From: an uncultured Christensenella sp. | GTDB lineage: Bacteria > Bacillota > Clostridia > Christensenellales > UBA3700 | Length of the DNA stretch: 64,000 bases | Reading direction: 5' to 3' | Assembly (NCBI GenBank): GCA_910583995.1 | Contig: CAJTYW010000001.1 | Location: forward strand, 1-64,000 | Shown: piece after piece, positions 1 to 7,902 of the stretch | How positions within the stretch are numbered: the stretch's first letter is position 1 | Layout: each line of letters opens with the position of its first letter | Position numbers and translations under genes: made by a program | The notes under the pieces: model-generated | The model's input: the letters and a program-made list of their open reading frames with translations, nothing else | What the model was told of the DNA's origin: nothing | Database searches by the model: none

Positions 1-26
1 CAAGGGTTATACCCGTATGTGAAAAA

Positions 27-50
27 CCCCACGTTTAACGTGGGGATATT
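27..50 (+). terminator. Hairpin, probable terminator of an upstream gene
   Basis: CCCCACG and CGTGGGG pair around a short TTTAA centre, followed by a T-rich stretch. A smaller GGGT/ACCC hairpin lies at 4-13. The gene it would end lies outside the window. The rest of 50-246 is AT-rich with no convincing ORF or structure. Confidence 0.55.
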
Positions 51-246
51 TATTATTTATGTCGCAAATTTTTGTTTACAATTATAAAGCATTATTTTTT
101 ATCCAAAAAACTAACAAAAAACTTTAATTGTCAGATATAAATTAGGTTTGAAAATTTTTTATAATGATTATAATGATATATTAATCTTATTATTATAAGT
201 ACTTTTTATTTTATATAAATTTTTAGTAAAATTTGGAGTAAAACAC

Positions 247-275
247 TTGATTATTTTTAAAAATTTCTTTATAAT
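247..275 (+). promoter_or_regulatory. SigA-type promoter of the decarboxylase operon
   Basis: TTGATT (247-252) and a perfect TATAAT (270-275) are separated by 17 bases. The predicted start is near 282, giving a leader of about 60 bases before the ATG at 342. No riboswitch motif was recognised in the leader. Confidence 0.6.
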
Positions 276-341
276 GGTATTTGACGAATTTCGTTTGAAA
301 TTTGAAATAATTATGATTTTTTTAAATACACTGGAGGTATT

Positions 342-1736
342 ATGAAGAACGAAGCAATGTTACAAAACAACATTAAGTTGATTGAAAAAGCAACAAAGAA
401 AATTAAGTCTTTTGCTTTTGATTTAATTGACGAAGGTAGTTTTGTAGAGACTGATGTTTTTGCAGCTGGTAAGTCTTTTATTGACTGCGGAGAAGCTCTA
501 GGTGAAGGTGTAGTTACAGGTTATGCTACTATCGGCAACAGACCTGTACATTTTTTTGCACAAAACCAAGAAGTTATGAAGGGCAGTTTTAGTGAAGCAC
601 ACGCAAAGAAAATTTTGAAAGTTATCAGAAAAGCGGTACAAACAGGTACACCATTGATTTCTATTATTGATTCAAATGGTGCTAGAATTGGTGAAGGTGT
701 TGCTATGCTTGAAGCATACAGCGAAGTAATCAACGCAATTAATCTTGCTAAAGAAAATATTCCGCACATTTGCATTATTAAAGGCAACTGTGTTGGTATG
801 ATGGCTGCAATCAGTGCAATGGCAGACTTTGTATTTATGGCAGACAGCAGTGTAATGAGCGTTGCATCTCCACAAGCGATTGCATCTTTGGAAAAAGATT
901 ATCCAAAGCTAAACACAATTCTTGGATACAAAGCTTATTCTGAAAATAGTGATATTGCTGACTTCACATTTAAATCTAATAAAGAACTTGCAGAAAAATT
1001 AAAGTACATTTTGACTATCTGTGGCGGTGAAGTAAATGAGAGTGATGACGATGCTAATCGTGAGACTCCTGCTTTGGACAAGGCTTACAGCGTAGATGGT
1101 TCTTTAAAAGCAATCTGCGACAATCAAAAATATATTGTTGCTAATGAAAATTATGCAAAAGAAGTTGTAACAGCTTATGCTTTGGTAAATAGCATTAGTG
1201 TTGGTATAATTGCTTTGGATAGCTCAGTAAATGATGGTTATATTTCTGCAAATGGTATTGCTAAAGCAGATAAATTTATTGATAAATGTACAGCAAATGG
1301 TATGCCTATTATTTCATTGGTAGATAGCCTTGGCGTTAAACCAAGCCTTAAAGATGAAATTAATGGTTTAGCAGGTAAACTTGCAAGCTTAATGGCAAAA
1401 ATCGCAAGTTGTGATACCCCAATGATTAGTGTGATTACTGGCAAAGCAATTGGTCTTGCTTACTCTGTATTTGCAAGCAAAGGTATTGGCTTTGACTATA
1501 CTTTGGCAAGCAGTGATGCTGTTATCAGTCCTGTTAATACTGCAGCAGGTGCAGCAATCGAATATGCAGAAGAGTTAAAATCAGGTGAAGACAGAGCAAA
1601 ACTTGAAGCACGTTATTTGGAAATGGAACAAAATCCATTTATTAGTGCAAAAGACGGATTTATTGATAACATTATTGAGTTATCAACTATGCGTCCATAT
1701 ATAGCTAGTGCTTTAATGATGCTATTGGGTATTTAA
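342..1736 (+). CDS. Biotin-dependent carboxyltransferase, 12S/MmdA-like subunit
   Basis: This 464-aa protein has two crotonase-fold halves like the carboxyltransferases MmdA, PccB and transcarboxylase 12S. The first half carries DSNGARIGEG near residues 110-119. The second ends with a segment typical of this family (DGFIDNIIE, then MRPYIASAL). Family members move CO2 between biotin and an acyl-CoA such as methylmalonyl- or glutaconyl-CoA. It is shorter than the usual 510 or so residues, and the second-half motif that normally reads MGxxGAV is SPVNTAAGAAIE, so the acyl-CoA substrate cannot be inferred. A GGAGG lies 5 bases before the ATG. It is the first gene of a tightly packed operon with OadG-, biotin carrier-, OadB- and OadA-like genes. 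Confidence 0.85.
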   Translation: MKNEAMLQNNIKLIEKATKKIKSFAFDLIDEGSFVETDVFAAGKSFIDCGEALGEGVVTGYATIGNRPVHFFAQNQEVMKGSFSEAHAKKILKVIRKAVQTGTPLISIIDSNGARIGEGVAMLEAYSEVINAINLAKENIPHICIIKGNCVGMMAAISAMADFVFMADSSVMSVASPQAIASLEKDYPKLNTILGYKAYSENSDIADFTFKSNKELAEKLKYILTICGGEVNESDDDANRETPALDKAYSVDGSLKAICDNQKYIVANENYAKEVVTAYALVNSISVGIIALDSSVNDGYISANGIAKADKFIDKCTANGMPIISLVDSLGVKPSLKDEINGLAGKLASLMAKIASCDTPMISVITGKAIGLAYSVFASKGIGFDYTLASSDAVISPVNTAAGAAIEYAEELKSGEDRAKLEARYLEMEQNPFISAKDGFIDNIIELSTMRPYIASALMMLLGI

Positions 1737-1747
1737 GGAGAGAATCA

Positions 1748-2317
1748 ATGATTAATAATTTACTTTTTTGTGCCAAGCAAACAATTGGCGATAAATTGGC
1801 AGAGGCAGGTATAGTTGTATTAATCGGTGTTTCAATGGTATTTATAGTTTTGTTTTTGCTTATCGGTGTTGTAAAACTTTTACAATATCTAAATAAGTTG
1901 CTTAACAATTGGGACGATATGATGGCTATTTATCGTGCAAATAAAGCAGAGAGAAAAGCTATCAAACAATCCTATGTTGCGGATAGAGATGAAAAAATCA
2001 ACGGACTTTATAAACAATTAGATTGTAATGTAATTACTAAATTGGAGTTTAAAGAGCAACAAGCACAAATCAAATTAGAATATAAATCAAAGAAACCTGA
2101 AATCAAACAAGCGATAAGTGATTTGAAAACAAGTCAAAAACAAGCAAGACTTCCTAAACCTGAAGGTGCTACTATGATAGCCGCTCCAAGTGAAGAAGTT
2201 GTTACAGACAGCAAGCTTATTGCAATTATCAGTGCAGCGATTGCAGTTGCAACTGAACAAGAACAAGCAGAAAGAAAAGTTACCTTTAAGGTGCGTTCAA
2301 TCAAACATATAAATTAA
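1748..2317 (+). CDS. OadG-like small subunit of a Na+-pumping decarboxylase
   Basis: The 189-aa protein has one N-terminal membrane segment (about residues 20-45). A charged Lys/Glu-rich middle follows, probably helical. The C-terminal motif DSKLIAIISAAIAVA matches the conserved end of OadG/MmdD family subunits. In the family this subunit anchors and assembles the carboxyltransferase and biotin parts on the membrane beta subunit. It is longer than the usual 80-130 residues because of the charged linker. It starts 11 bases after the upstream stop codon and has an AAGGAG ribosome binding site. The family assignment rests on the C-terminal motif, the topology and the operon position. Confidence 0.75.
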   Translation: MINNLLFCAKQTIGDKLAEAGIVVLIGVSMVFIVLFLLIGVVKLLQYLNKLLNNWDDMMAIYRANKAERKAIKQSYVADRDEKINGLYKQLDCNVITKLEFKEQQAQIKLEYKSKKPEIKQAISDLKTSQKQARLPKPEGATMIAAPSEEVVTDSKLIAIISAAIAVATEQEQAERKVTFKVRSIKHIN

Positions 2318-2330
2318 GGAGATTAGAAAA

Positions 2331-2687
2331 ATGCGTAAATTTAATATAAATGTAGACGGAAAAAATTATGTAGTAGAAGTTGAAGAAATTGGTGGCGTAG
2401 CAACTAGCCCTGTAGTTGCAGCTCCTGTTCAAGCAGCACCTGCAGCTCCAAAGGCAGCAGCACCTGTTGTTGGAAATGGCGAGCCATTTAAAGCACCAAT
2501 GCCTGGTACAGTTCTTGATGTTTGTGTTGCAAACGGAACAACTGTTAAAAAAGGTGATACTATTTTAGTGTTAGAAGCTATGAAAATGGAAAACAATATG
2601 ACTGCACAAAAAGATGGTGTTGTTACAGTTGCAGTTAGCAAAGGTGCTAGTGTAGCAAGTGGCGATACATTATTTACAATTGCATAA
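2331..2687 (+). CDS. Biotin carboxyl carrier protein
   Basis: This 118-aa biotinyl carrier has an N-terminal beta segment, an Ala/Pro-rich flexible linker (about 28-48) and a C-terminal biotinyl-lipoyl domain. The biotin acceptor motif is EAMKM, with Lys85 as the expected attachment site. It matches the gamma or 1.3S carrier of decarboxylases and transcarboxylases. It would shuttle the carboxyl group between the two carboxyltransferases of this operon and the OadB subunit. BirA, encoded at 23043 in this window, is the likely biotin ligase. No biotin carboxylase gene is nearby, which argues for decarboxylation or transcarboxylation rather than ATP-driven carboxylation. Confidence 0.92.
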   Translation: MRKFNINVDGKNYVVEVEEIGGVATSPVVAAPVQAAPAAPKAAAPVVGNGEPFKAPMPGTVLDVCVANGTTVKKGDTILVLEAMKMENNMTAQKDGVVTVAVSKGASVASGDTLFTIA

Positions 2688-2704
2688 TTTGGGAGGTTGT
2701 AGTA

Positions 2705-4183
2705 ATGTTTAATTTTACATTGGCACTTGGCGGAAGCGAGTCGCAAATTTTAAGATCATTGCAAAACTTGTGGGATAGTACTGGTTTTGCGGGTTTTAAT
2801 ACTGACACATTGCTAAATTTGGTAATGATGGCAGTTGCGGGGCTTTTGTTATTCCTTGCCATTTCTAAGAAATTTGAGCCAAACTTGTTGCTTGCAATGG
2901 CTTTTGGTATGTTTCTTATAAATATACCGGGAGCATACAACATTTTGTATGGTACTCAAGGATATGACTTTACTTTGAATAAAGCTGCATTTACTGGACA
3001 AGAAATTGAAGATTTGATTCAAGTAGGTATAATAAACGCAGAAGGTGTAATCGGACGTATTGTAGATGGTGAGTTTGTTGCTTGGTCAGGTACATTACCA
3101 GAATTGAAGAAAGCTTTAGAAATTACACTTGCAAACAATGCAACTATAGGTCAACAGACTAGTGCAATTTTAGATGCTATAGTTAAAACAGTGAATATGC
3201 CCGCAGATATAGATGTAGCTACATTTATCAGCAATGTGACAACTAAGCACACAACAGTTGCAGATTTCGGTTTGTTCTATTACTTGTACAAAGGTGTTGA
3301 CTGGGTATTATTCCCACCACTTATTTTCTTGGGTATTGGTGCAATGACAGACTTTGGTCCGCTTATTGCAAATCCAAAGAGCTTACTTCTTGGTGCAGCA
3401 GCACAAATCGGTATATTTGTAACATTTATCTTGGCATCTTTGTTTGGCTTTACTGGTGCGGAAGCCGCATCTACCGGTATAATTGGTGGTGCAGATGGTC
3501 CTACAGCTATATATCTTACAAGTAAACTTGCACCGCATTTGATGTCTTCAATAGCAATTGCAGCTTACTCATATATGGCGTTAGTTCCAGTTATTCAACC
3601 ACCTATTATGAAAGCTTTGACTACAAAGAAGGAAAGAATGATTGTTATGGAACAACTTCGCCCTGTGTCAAAAAGAGAGAAGATTTTGTTCCCAATCGTG
3701 GTAACTGGTGTTGTAGGTATTATTCTTCCATCATCAATTCCACTACTAGGTATGTTAATGCTTGGTAACTTAATGAAAGAGTCTGGTGTTGTACCACGCT
3801 TGGCAGAAACTGCTAAAAACGAACTTATCAATATTATTACAATATTCTTGGGTGTAACAGTAGGTTCTAAAGCTTATGGTAACCAATTCCTAAACTGGGA
3901 AACAATCAAGATTATCGTTCTTGGTGTTGTTGCATTTGGTATTGCAACTGCAGGCGGTGTACTTGTTGGTAAACTTATGTGTAAAATGTCTAAGGGCAAA
4001 ATCAACCCACTTATCGGTGCAGCAGGTGTATCTGCAGTACCAATGGCGGCTCGTGTTGCTCAAGACGTAGGTAAAAAGGAAAATCCAAACAACTATTTGT
4101 TGATGCACGCAATGGGACCAAACGTTGCCGGTGTTATCGGTTCAGCTGTTGCTGCTGGTGCATTACTTGCGATTTTCGGCTAA
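2705..4183 (+). CDS. oadB: Na+-translocating decarboxylase beta subunit (OadB type)
   Basis: The 492-aa polytopic membrane protein has hallmark segments FPPLIFLGIGAMTDFGPL (about 203-220) and GIIGGADGPTAIY (258-270). The latter holds the conserved Asp, here residue 264, needed for Na+ translocation in the family. It decarboxylates carboxybiotin and pumps Na+ out of the cell. Typical OadB/GcdB/MmdB proteins have 375-435 residues. The extra length is an insert of roughly 80-100 residues between GAYNI (about 80) and the YYLYKGVDW motif, predicted to be mostly soluble. It starts 17 bases after the biotin carrier gene with a GGGAGG ribosome binding site. Confidence 0.93.
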   Translation: MFNFTLALGGSESQILRSLQNLWDSTGFAGFNTDTLLNLVMMAVAGLLLFLAISKKFEPNLLLAMAFGMFLINIPGAYNILYGTQGYDFTLNKAAFTGQEIEDLIQVGIINAEGVIGRIVDGEFVAWSGTLPELKKALEITLANNATIGQQTSAILDAIVKTVNMPADIDVATFISNVTTKHTTVADFGLFYYLYKGVDWVLFPPLIFLGIGAMTDFGPLIANPKSLLLGAAAQIGIFVTFILASLFGFTGAEAASTGIIGGADGPTAIYLTSKLAPHLMSSIAIAAYSYMALVPVIQPPIMKALTTKKERMIVMEQLRPVSKREKILFPIVVTGVVGIILPSSIPLLGMLMLGNLMKESGVVPRLAETAKNELINIITIFLGVTVGSKAYGNQFLNWETIKIIVLGVVAFGIATAGGVLVGKLMCKMSKGKINPLIGAAGVSAVPMAARVAQDVGKKENPNNYLLMHAMGPNVAGVIGSAVAAGALLAIFG

Positions 4184-4201
4184 TTTAAGGAGGATTATAA
4201 A

Positions 4202-5626
4202 ATGGCAAAAAAAGTACAATTAACAGAAACTATACTTCGTGATGCTCATCAATCTCAAGCTGCAACTCGTATGCGTCTTGATGAAATGTTGCCTGTTGCA
4301 AGCAAGCTTGATGAAGTAGGTTATTATAGTATAGAATGTTGGGGCGGTGCAACTTTTGACTCTTGCTTGAGATTTTTGAACGAAGACCCTTGGGAAAGAC
4401 TTAGAAAGTTAAGAAAAGCTATGCCTAAAACAAAGCTTCAAATGTTATTAAGAGGACAAAATATCCTTGGTTATAAACACTATGCAGATGATGTTGTTGA
4501 AGAGTTTGTTAAAAAATCTATTCAAAATGGTATAAATGTTATCAGAATATTCGACGCACTTAACGATACAAGAAATATGAAAGCTTGTATAGATGCTATT
4601 CTTAAATATAAGAATGAAGATAAAAGCGGTTTAGGCGTTGTTTGTGAGGCAACTTTGTGTTATACAGTTAGTGAAGTTCACACTCGTGAATACTTTGTAA
4701 ACCTTGCAAAAGAGTTGGAGTCAATGGGTGCAGATGTTATCTGTCTTAAAGATATGGCTAACTTGTTGTTGCCTTATGAAACTTATGAGCTTGTTAAAGC
4801 TTTGAAACAAGCTGTTAAATGTCCAATTCATTTGCATACTCACAACACTTCAGGTACAGGTAATATGATTTACCTTAAAGCAATTGAAGCTGGTGTTGAT
4901 ATTGTTGATACTGCATTATCTCCAATGGGTAATGGTACATCTCAACCGGCAACAGAGCCACTTATTGCAACACTTCAAGGTACAGAGTATGATACTGGTT
5001 TGGATTTGAGCTATGTTACAGAAATTGCAGAACACTTTAAAGGTGTTGCTGAAAGATTGACAAAAGATGGTTATTTGAATAAAAAAGCACTTCAAACTGA
5101 TGTTAAAGGTCTTATTTATCAAGTACCAGGCGGTATGCTTTCAAACTTAATGAACCAATTGACAGAAGCAAATGCTATGGATAAGTATGACGAAGTTCTT
5201 GCAGAAGTTCCAAAGGTAAGAGCAGACTTAGGATATCCACCACTTGTTACTCCATCATCACAAATTGTAGGTTCTCAAGCAGTTTTAAATGTGCTTTCAG
5301 GTGAAAGATATAAAATGGTAACTAAAGAAGTTAAAGGTATTGTTCGTGGCGAATATGGTAAATTGCCTGTAGAAATCAAACCTGAACTTGTTAAAAAGAT
5401 TATCGGTGACGAAGCAAGAATTACTTGCCGTCCTGCAGATAATATTGGACCTGAACTTGAAAAATATCGTGAAGAAATTAAAGAATATATTGAGCAAGAA
5501 GAAGATGTATTGTCTTACGCTTTGTTCCCACAAGTTGCCTTAAAATTCTTCAAATATCGTCAAGCAAACAAAATTAATCTTGATTCTGAAATTGGCGATG
5601 TTGAAAATGGTATTCAACCTGTTTAA
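4202..5626 (+). CDS. oadA: Oxaloacetate decarboxylase alpha / transcarboxylase 5S-type subunit
   Basis: The 474-aa protein has the HMGL-like TIM barrel of OadA, PycB and transcarboxylase 5S. Visible residues are the metal ligand Asp14 in ETILRDAHQS, Lys183 in CLKDMA (the carbamylated Lys of the family) and metal ligands in HLHTHN (210-215). The C-terminal conserved carboxylase domain follows. It stops before any biotinyl domain, which here is the separate protein encoded at 2331. It should transfer CO2 from oxaloacetate to biotin, giving pyruvate. It is the last gene of the operon and is followed by a terminator at 5655. The extra 12S-like enzyme upstream makes a transcarboxylase role possible. 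Confidence 0.92.
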   Translation: MAKKVQLTETILRDAHQSQAATRMRLDEMLPVASKLDEVGYYSIECWGGATFDSCLRFLNEDPWERLRKLRKAMPKTKLQMLLRGQNILGYKHYADDVVEEFVKKSIQNGINVIRIFDALNDTRNMKACIDAILKYKNEDKSGLGVVCEATLCYTVSEVHTREYFVNLAKELESMGADVICLKDMANLLLPYETYELVKALKQAVKCPIHLHTHNTSGTGNMIYLKAIEAGVDIVDTALSPMGNGTSQPATEPLIATLQGTEYDTGLDLSYVTEIAEHFKGVAERLTKDGYLNKKALQTDVKGLIYQVPGGMLSNLMNQLTEANAMDKYDEVLAEVPKVRADLGYPPLVTPSSQIVGSQAVLNVLSGERYKMVTKEVKGIVRGEYGKLPVEIKPELVKKIIGDEARITCRPADNIGPELEKYREEIKEYIEQEEDVLSYALFPQVALKFFKYRQANKINLDSEIGDVENGIQPV

Positions 5627-5654
5627 TTAAATAAAAATTGAAATTATACAAAAA

Positions 5655-5683
5655 AATAGTTGCTAATATGGCAACTATTTTTT
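5655..5683 (+). terminator. Terminator of the decarboxylase operon
   Basis: AATAGTTGC and GCAACTATT pair around a short AT loop, followed by a run of T. It lies 30 bases after the oadA stop. Confidence 0.8.
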
Positions 5684-5817
5684 GTTTTAATACTAATTAA
5701 AATTTGATTCAATAGTTTATATAAAAATATTAATATTATAGTATTTGATTACTGCAAAAAGGTATATATTAATTATAAAATTTATATACAAAATTAGCAA
5801 TATACTCAAAATGTAAT

Positions 5818-5855
5818 AAAAGTGTCAGAAAAAGTATACTTTTTCTGACACTTTT
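5818..5855. repeat. Perfect 38-bp palindrome
   Basis: Both arms read AAAAGTGTCAGAAAAAGTA on their own strand, so the whole 38 bases are self-complementary. It could form a long hairpin with a TATA tip on either strand or be a symmetric protein-binding site. The T-run after it is short, so a terminator role is possible but not clear. Confidence 0.85.
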
Positions 5856-5958
5856 GTGTTGCTTCTAATTAATAATTAAATGTTATAAAATTGGCAAATT
5901 TTACCTTTTTTAACAATTTTATTATACAAAACAAATTGATTTTTGTCAAGTATAATTT

Positions 5959-5986
5959 GTCAGAAAAAGTATACATTTACTGACAG
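5959..5986. repeat. Imperfect second copy of the TGTCAG palindrome
   Basis: It starts TGTCAGAAAAAGTATAC, identical to the core of the 5818 palindrome, and ends ACTGACA. The two arms mismatch at two positions. It lies about 95 bases upstream of the lipoprotein ATG. Confidence 0.75.
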
Positions 5987-6079
5987 TTTAATATGTTTTT
6001 GTGTTAATTAATGATATTTAGATAGTAATAGAACAGAAATGTTCGTTATTATAAATATATTTTTTAAGGAGTAAAGCAA

Positions 6080-6685
6080 ATGAAAAAGAAATTGGTTTTA
6101 GTTGTAGCAATTGTTTTAGTTGCTGTAACTGCTTGTGTGTTGTTGGTTGGTTGTGCACCAAAAAATCCTAGTGATTTCTTGGATAAATGGTTTGACTGCA
6201 ATAGTAAGTATATGAAAGCAGGTAATATCGAAGTAGGTATTAATGGAAATATTGCATATACTAAAACAAAAATTAATGATAAAGATATTTATGCTTATAT
6301 GGAAATAGACGGGGATAATGTCATAAATTATAATGGTGCGGAAATAGATGGCAAAATCGTTTGGACAAAAAAGACAATGACTAAAGCAGAAGCTAAGGAA
6401 ATGTTGAAACTTGATACTGACATTGAAAACATAAATGATATTATTAAAGAACAAATGGAATTTAGCAGTGAAGACTTTAAGGATTTTGATAAAAACTTCA
6501 CTAAAAAAGATGGTGTGTATGTTGCAAATGAAGGAACTGACCTTGAAGGCGTAACAGTAAAACTATCTAGTAAAGAAATGGCTGTAACATTTACAGAAGG
6601 CGGAACAGAAGTTACAATCACTTTAGGTATTGGTTATGATAAAATCACTATTCCTAAAGAAGCAAAAGACGCCGCTGAAATGTAA
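6080..6685 (+). CDS. Putative lipoprotein of unknown function
   Basis: This 201-aa protein has a Lys-rich N-terminus, a hydrophobic segment and a lipobox LVGC, with Cys25 as the probable lipidated residue. This makes it an extracellular membrane-anchored protein. The mature part is acidic, with alternating strand-like stretches that recall small DUF-type lipoproteins of Clostridia, but no family was recognised. An AAGGAG ribosome binding site lies 8 bases before the ATG. It appears to be a single-gene unit with its own terminator. The lgt gene at 40699 would supply lipidation. Confidence 0.75.
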   Translation: MKKKLVLVVAIVLVAVTACVLLVGCAPKNPSDFLDKWFDCNSKYMKAGNIEVGINGNIAYTKTKINDKDIYAYMEIDGDNVINYNGAEIDGKIVWTKKTMTKAEAKEMLKLDTDIENINDIIKEQMEFSSEDFKDFDKNFTKKDGVYVANEGTDLEGVTVKLSSKEMAVTFTEGGTEVTITLGIGYDKITIPKEAKDAAEM

Positions 6686-6703
6686 TAAAAATTTGATGCC
6701 TAA

Positions 6704-6738
6704 AAAAACTACCATATGTATTATAAGGTAGTTTTTAT
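6704..6738. terminator. Bidirectional terminator
   Basis: AAAAACTACC pairs with GGTAGTTTTT (6727-6736) around a 13-base loop. There are T-runs on both strands. It serves the lipoprotein gene (+) and the convergent spoVV gene (-). Confidence 0.8.
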
Positions 6739-6748
6739 TTTATAATAA

Positions 6749-7714
6749 TTATTTGATAAACAGCAATGATAAAATTATACTTATTATTGTAGCAATAGTA
6801 GCTTGTGTGAATTTGTATAGCATATATTTAGGAATAGTTAAACCACATTTTTGCGAGTAGTTTAACGATTGAAGCGCAATGCAAACACCGCCGAATGTTA
6901 CAAGAAAAGTTGCAATAGATACGCTGAAAATCGGGGCTAAATTGCAATTTGAAAGGTTTGCGATGCCACGCGTCATTTCAAATAGCCCATACCAAACAGC
7001 TTTTGTAACACTCTCTTCAACACCGATATTTTCAAATAAGGTGGTTATAGTTTTTGTAAGATAGATTTTGTCAAGCATAGTAATAAAAAAGCTCATAATC
7101 GCAATGTATCCGCCTACTATTGCTATACTTATTATGCTATCTACCATACTTTTACTTAATATGTCATCATATTGAACAACTATTTTGTGATTGCTATCGT
7201 CAGGCTTTTGTTTTGGTCTGTAAATTAATCCATTAATAAAAGCAGAAAGCAAATGTGCTATATAAATTATGTATCCGTATAATGTATTGTGTAACATATT
7301 ACTTATTGTGCCAATTATAAATATAGGACCTGAAATGCTTGATAATACATTCATTATAAAGCATTCTTGCTTTGTTATCGCACCGCTATCGTATAAATCA
7401 CGGGTAAGTTTGCTACCTATCGGATAACCGCAAAAAATGCTCATTACCATTACATATCCACTTATTGCAGGGGCGTGATATATTTTGCTTAATGGCTTTT
7501 TTAGAACTCCAGACAATTCATTTGCTGTACCTATCATAGTAAGCATTTTGTTAAAAAATATGAATGGGAATAGTGCAGGTAATACGTTTTTTGCATAAAG
7601 TATGAATGCCCCGAGCGTTCCTGAAATATAATCGGACGGGGATAACAGAGCAGTTATTATAATACTTATTATAAAAAATGTAAGTATATGTTGTTTGCTT
7701 ATTTTCTTTAACAC
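6749..7714 (-). CDS. spoVV: Sporulation membrane transporter SpoVV (YlbJ family)
   Basis: The 321-aa polytopic membrane protein has the nucleoside-recognition/Gate fold of YlbJ. Visible motifs are LPALFPFIFF near residue 45 and GYPIGSKLTRDLY near residue 96. In Bacillus subtilis YlbJ (SpoVV) carries dipicolinic acid from the mother cell towards the forespore across the outer forespore membrane. The SpoVA channel genes at 45652-47481 would complete that route. The start is GTG at 7714 with only a weak ribosome binding site. Expected neighbours such as tmcAL (8799) are found nearby, as in many Clostridia. Confidence 0.85.
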   Translation of the reverse strand: MLKKISKQHILTFFIISIIITALLSPSDYISGTLGAFILYAKNVLPALFPFIFFNKMLTMIGTANELSGVLKKPLSKIYHAPAISGYVMVMSIFCGYPIGSKLTRDLYDSGAITKQECFIMNVLSSISGPIFIIGTISNMLHNTLYGYIIYIAHLLSAFINGLIYRPKQKPDDSNHKIVVQYDDILSKSMVDSIISIAIVGGYIAIMSFFITMLDKIYLTKTITTLFENIGVEESVTKAVWYGLFEMTRGIANLSNCNLAPIFSVSIATFLVTFGGVCIALQSLNYSQKCGLTIPKYMLYKFTQATIATIISIILSLLFIK

Positions 7715-7815
7715 ATTACAATTTATGCCAAAAAAATATAAATATGAAAGTTATAGGTGTAATATGTATAGAATATACCAAAAAAGCCGCTAATAGCGGT
7801 GTATTTCATAGGGAT

Positions 7816-7848
7816 AAAGCAAGGACTGATTATTGTCCTTGCTTTTTT
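7816..7848 (+). terminator. Hairpin with T-run
   Basis: AAAGCAAGGAC pairs with GTCCTTGCTTT, followed by TTT. No + strand gene was found just upstream, so it may end an unseen short transcript or guard the promoter that overlaps it. Confidence 0.6.
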
Positions 7849-7867
7849 AGCACGGTTATGCTATAAT
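7839..7867 (+). promoter_or_regulatory. SigA-type promoter of the reductase pseudogene
   Basis: TTGCTT (7839-7844) and TATAAT (7862-7867) have a 17-base spacer. The -35 element overlaps the arm and T-tract of the hairpin at 7816-7848. Confidence 0.6.
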
Positions 7868-7902
7868 AAAACTACTATAAACAGTAATTTGGCGGTGATT
7901 AT

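Larger units (their letters stand above)
5684..6079. other. Gene-free AT-rich spacer with palindromes
   Basis: About 395 bases without a supportable gene. It holds two related palindromes (5818-5855 and 5959-5986, listed separately) and a GAAC-N6-GTTC inverted repeat at 6031-6044 just before a TATAAA-like element. No promoter with a good -35 was found for the lipoprotein gene at 6080. Confidence 0.6.

Noticed and set aside
6031..6044. GAAC...GTTC considered as a LexA/DinR box
   Set aside because: The spacing is six bases, while the Gram-positive LexA box needs four between GAAC and GTTC.
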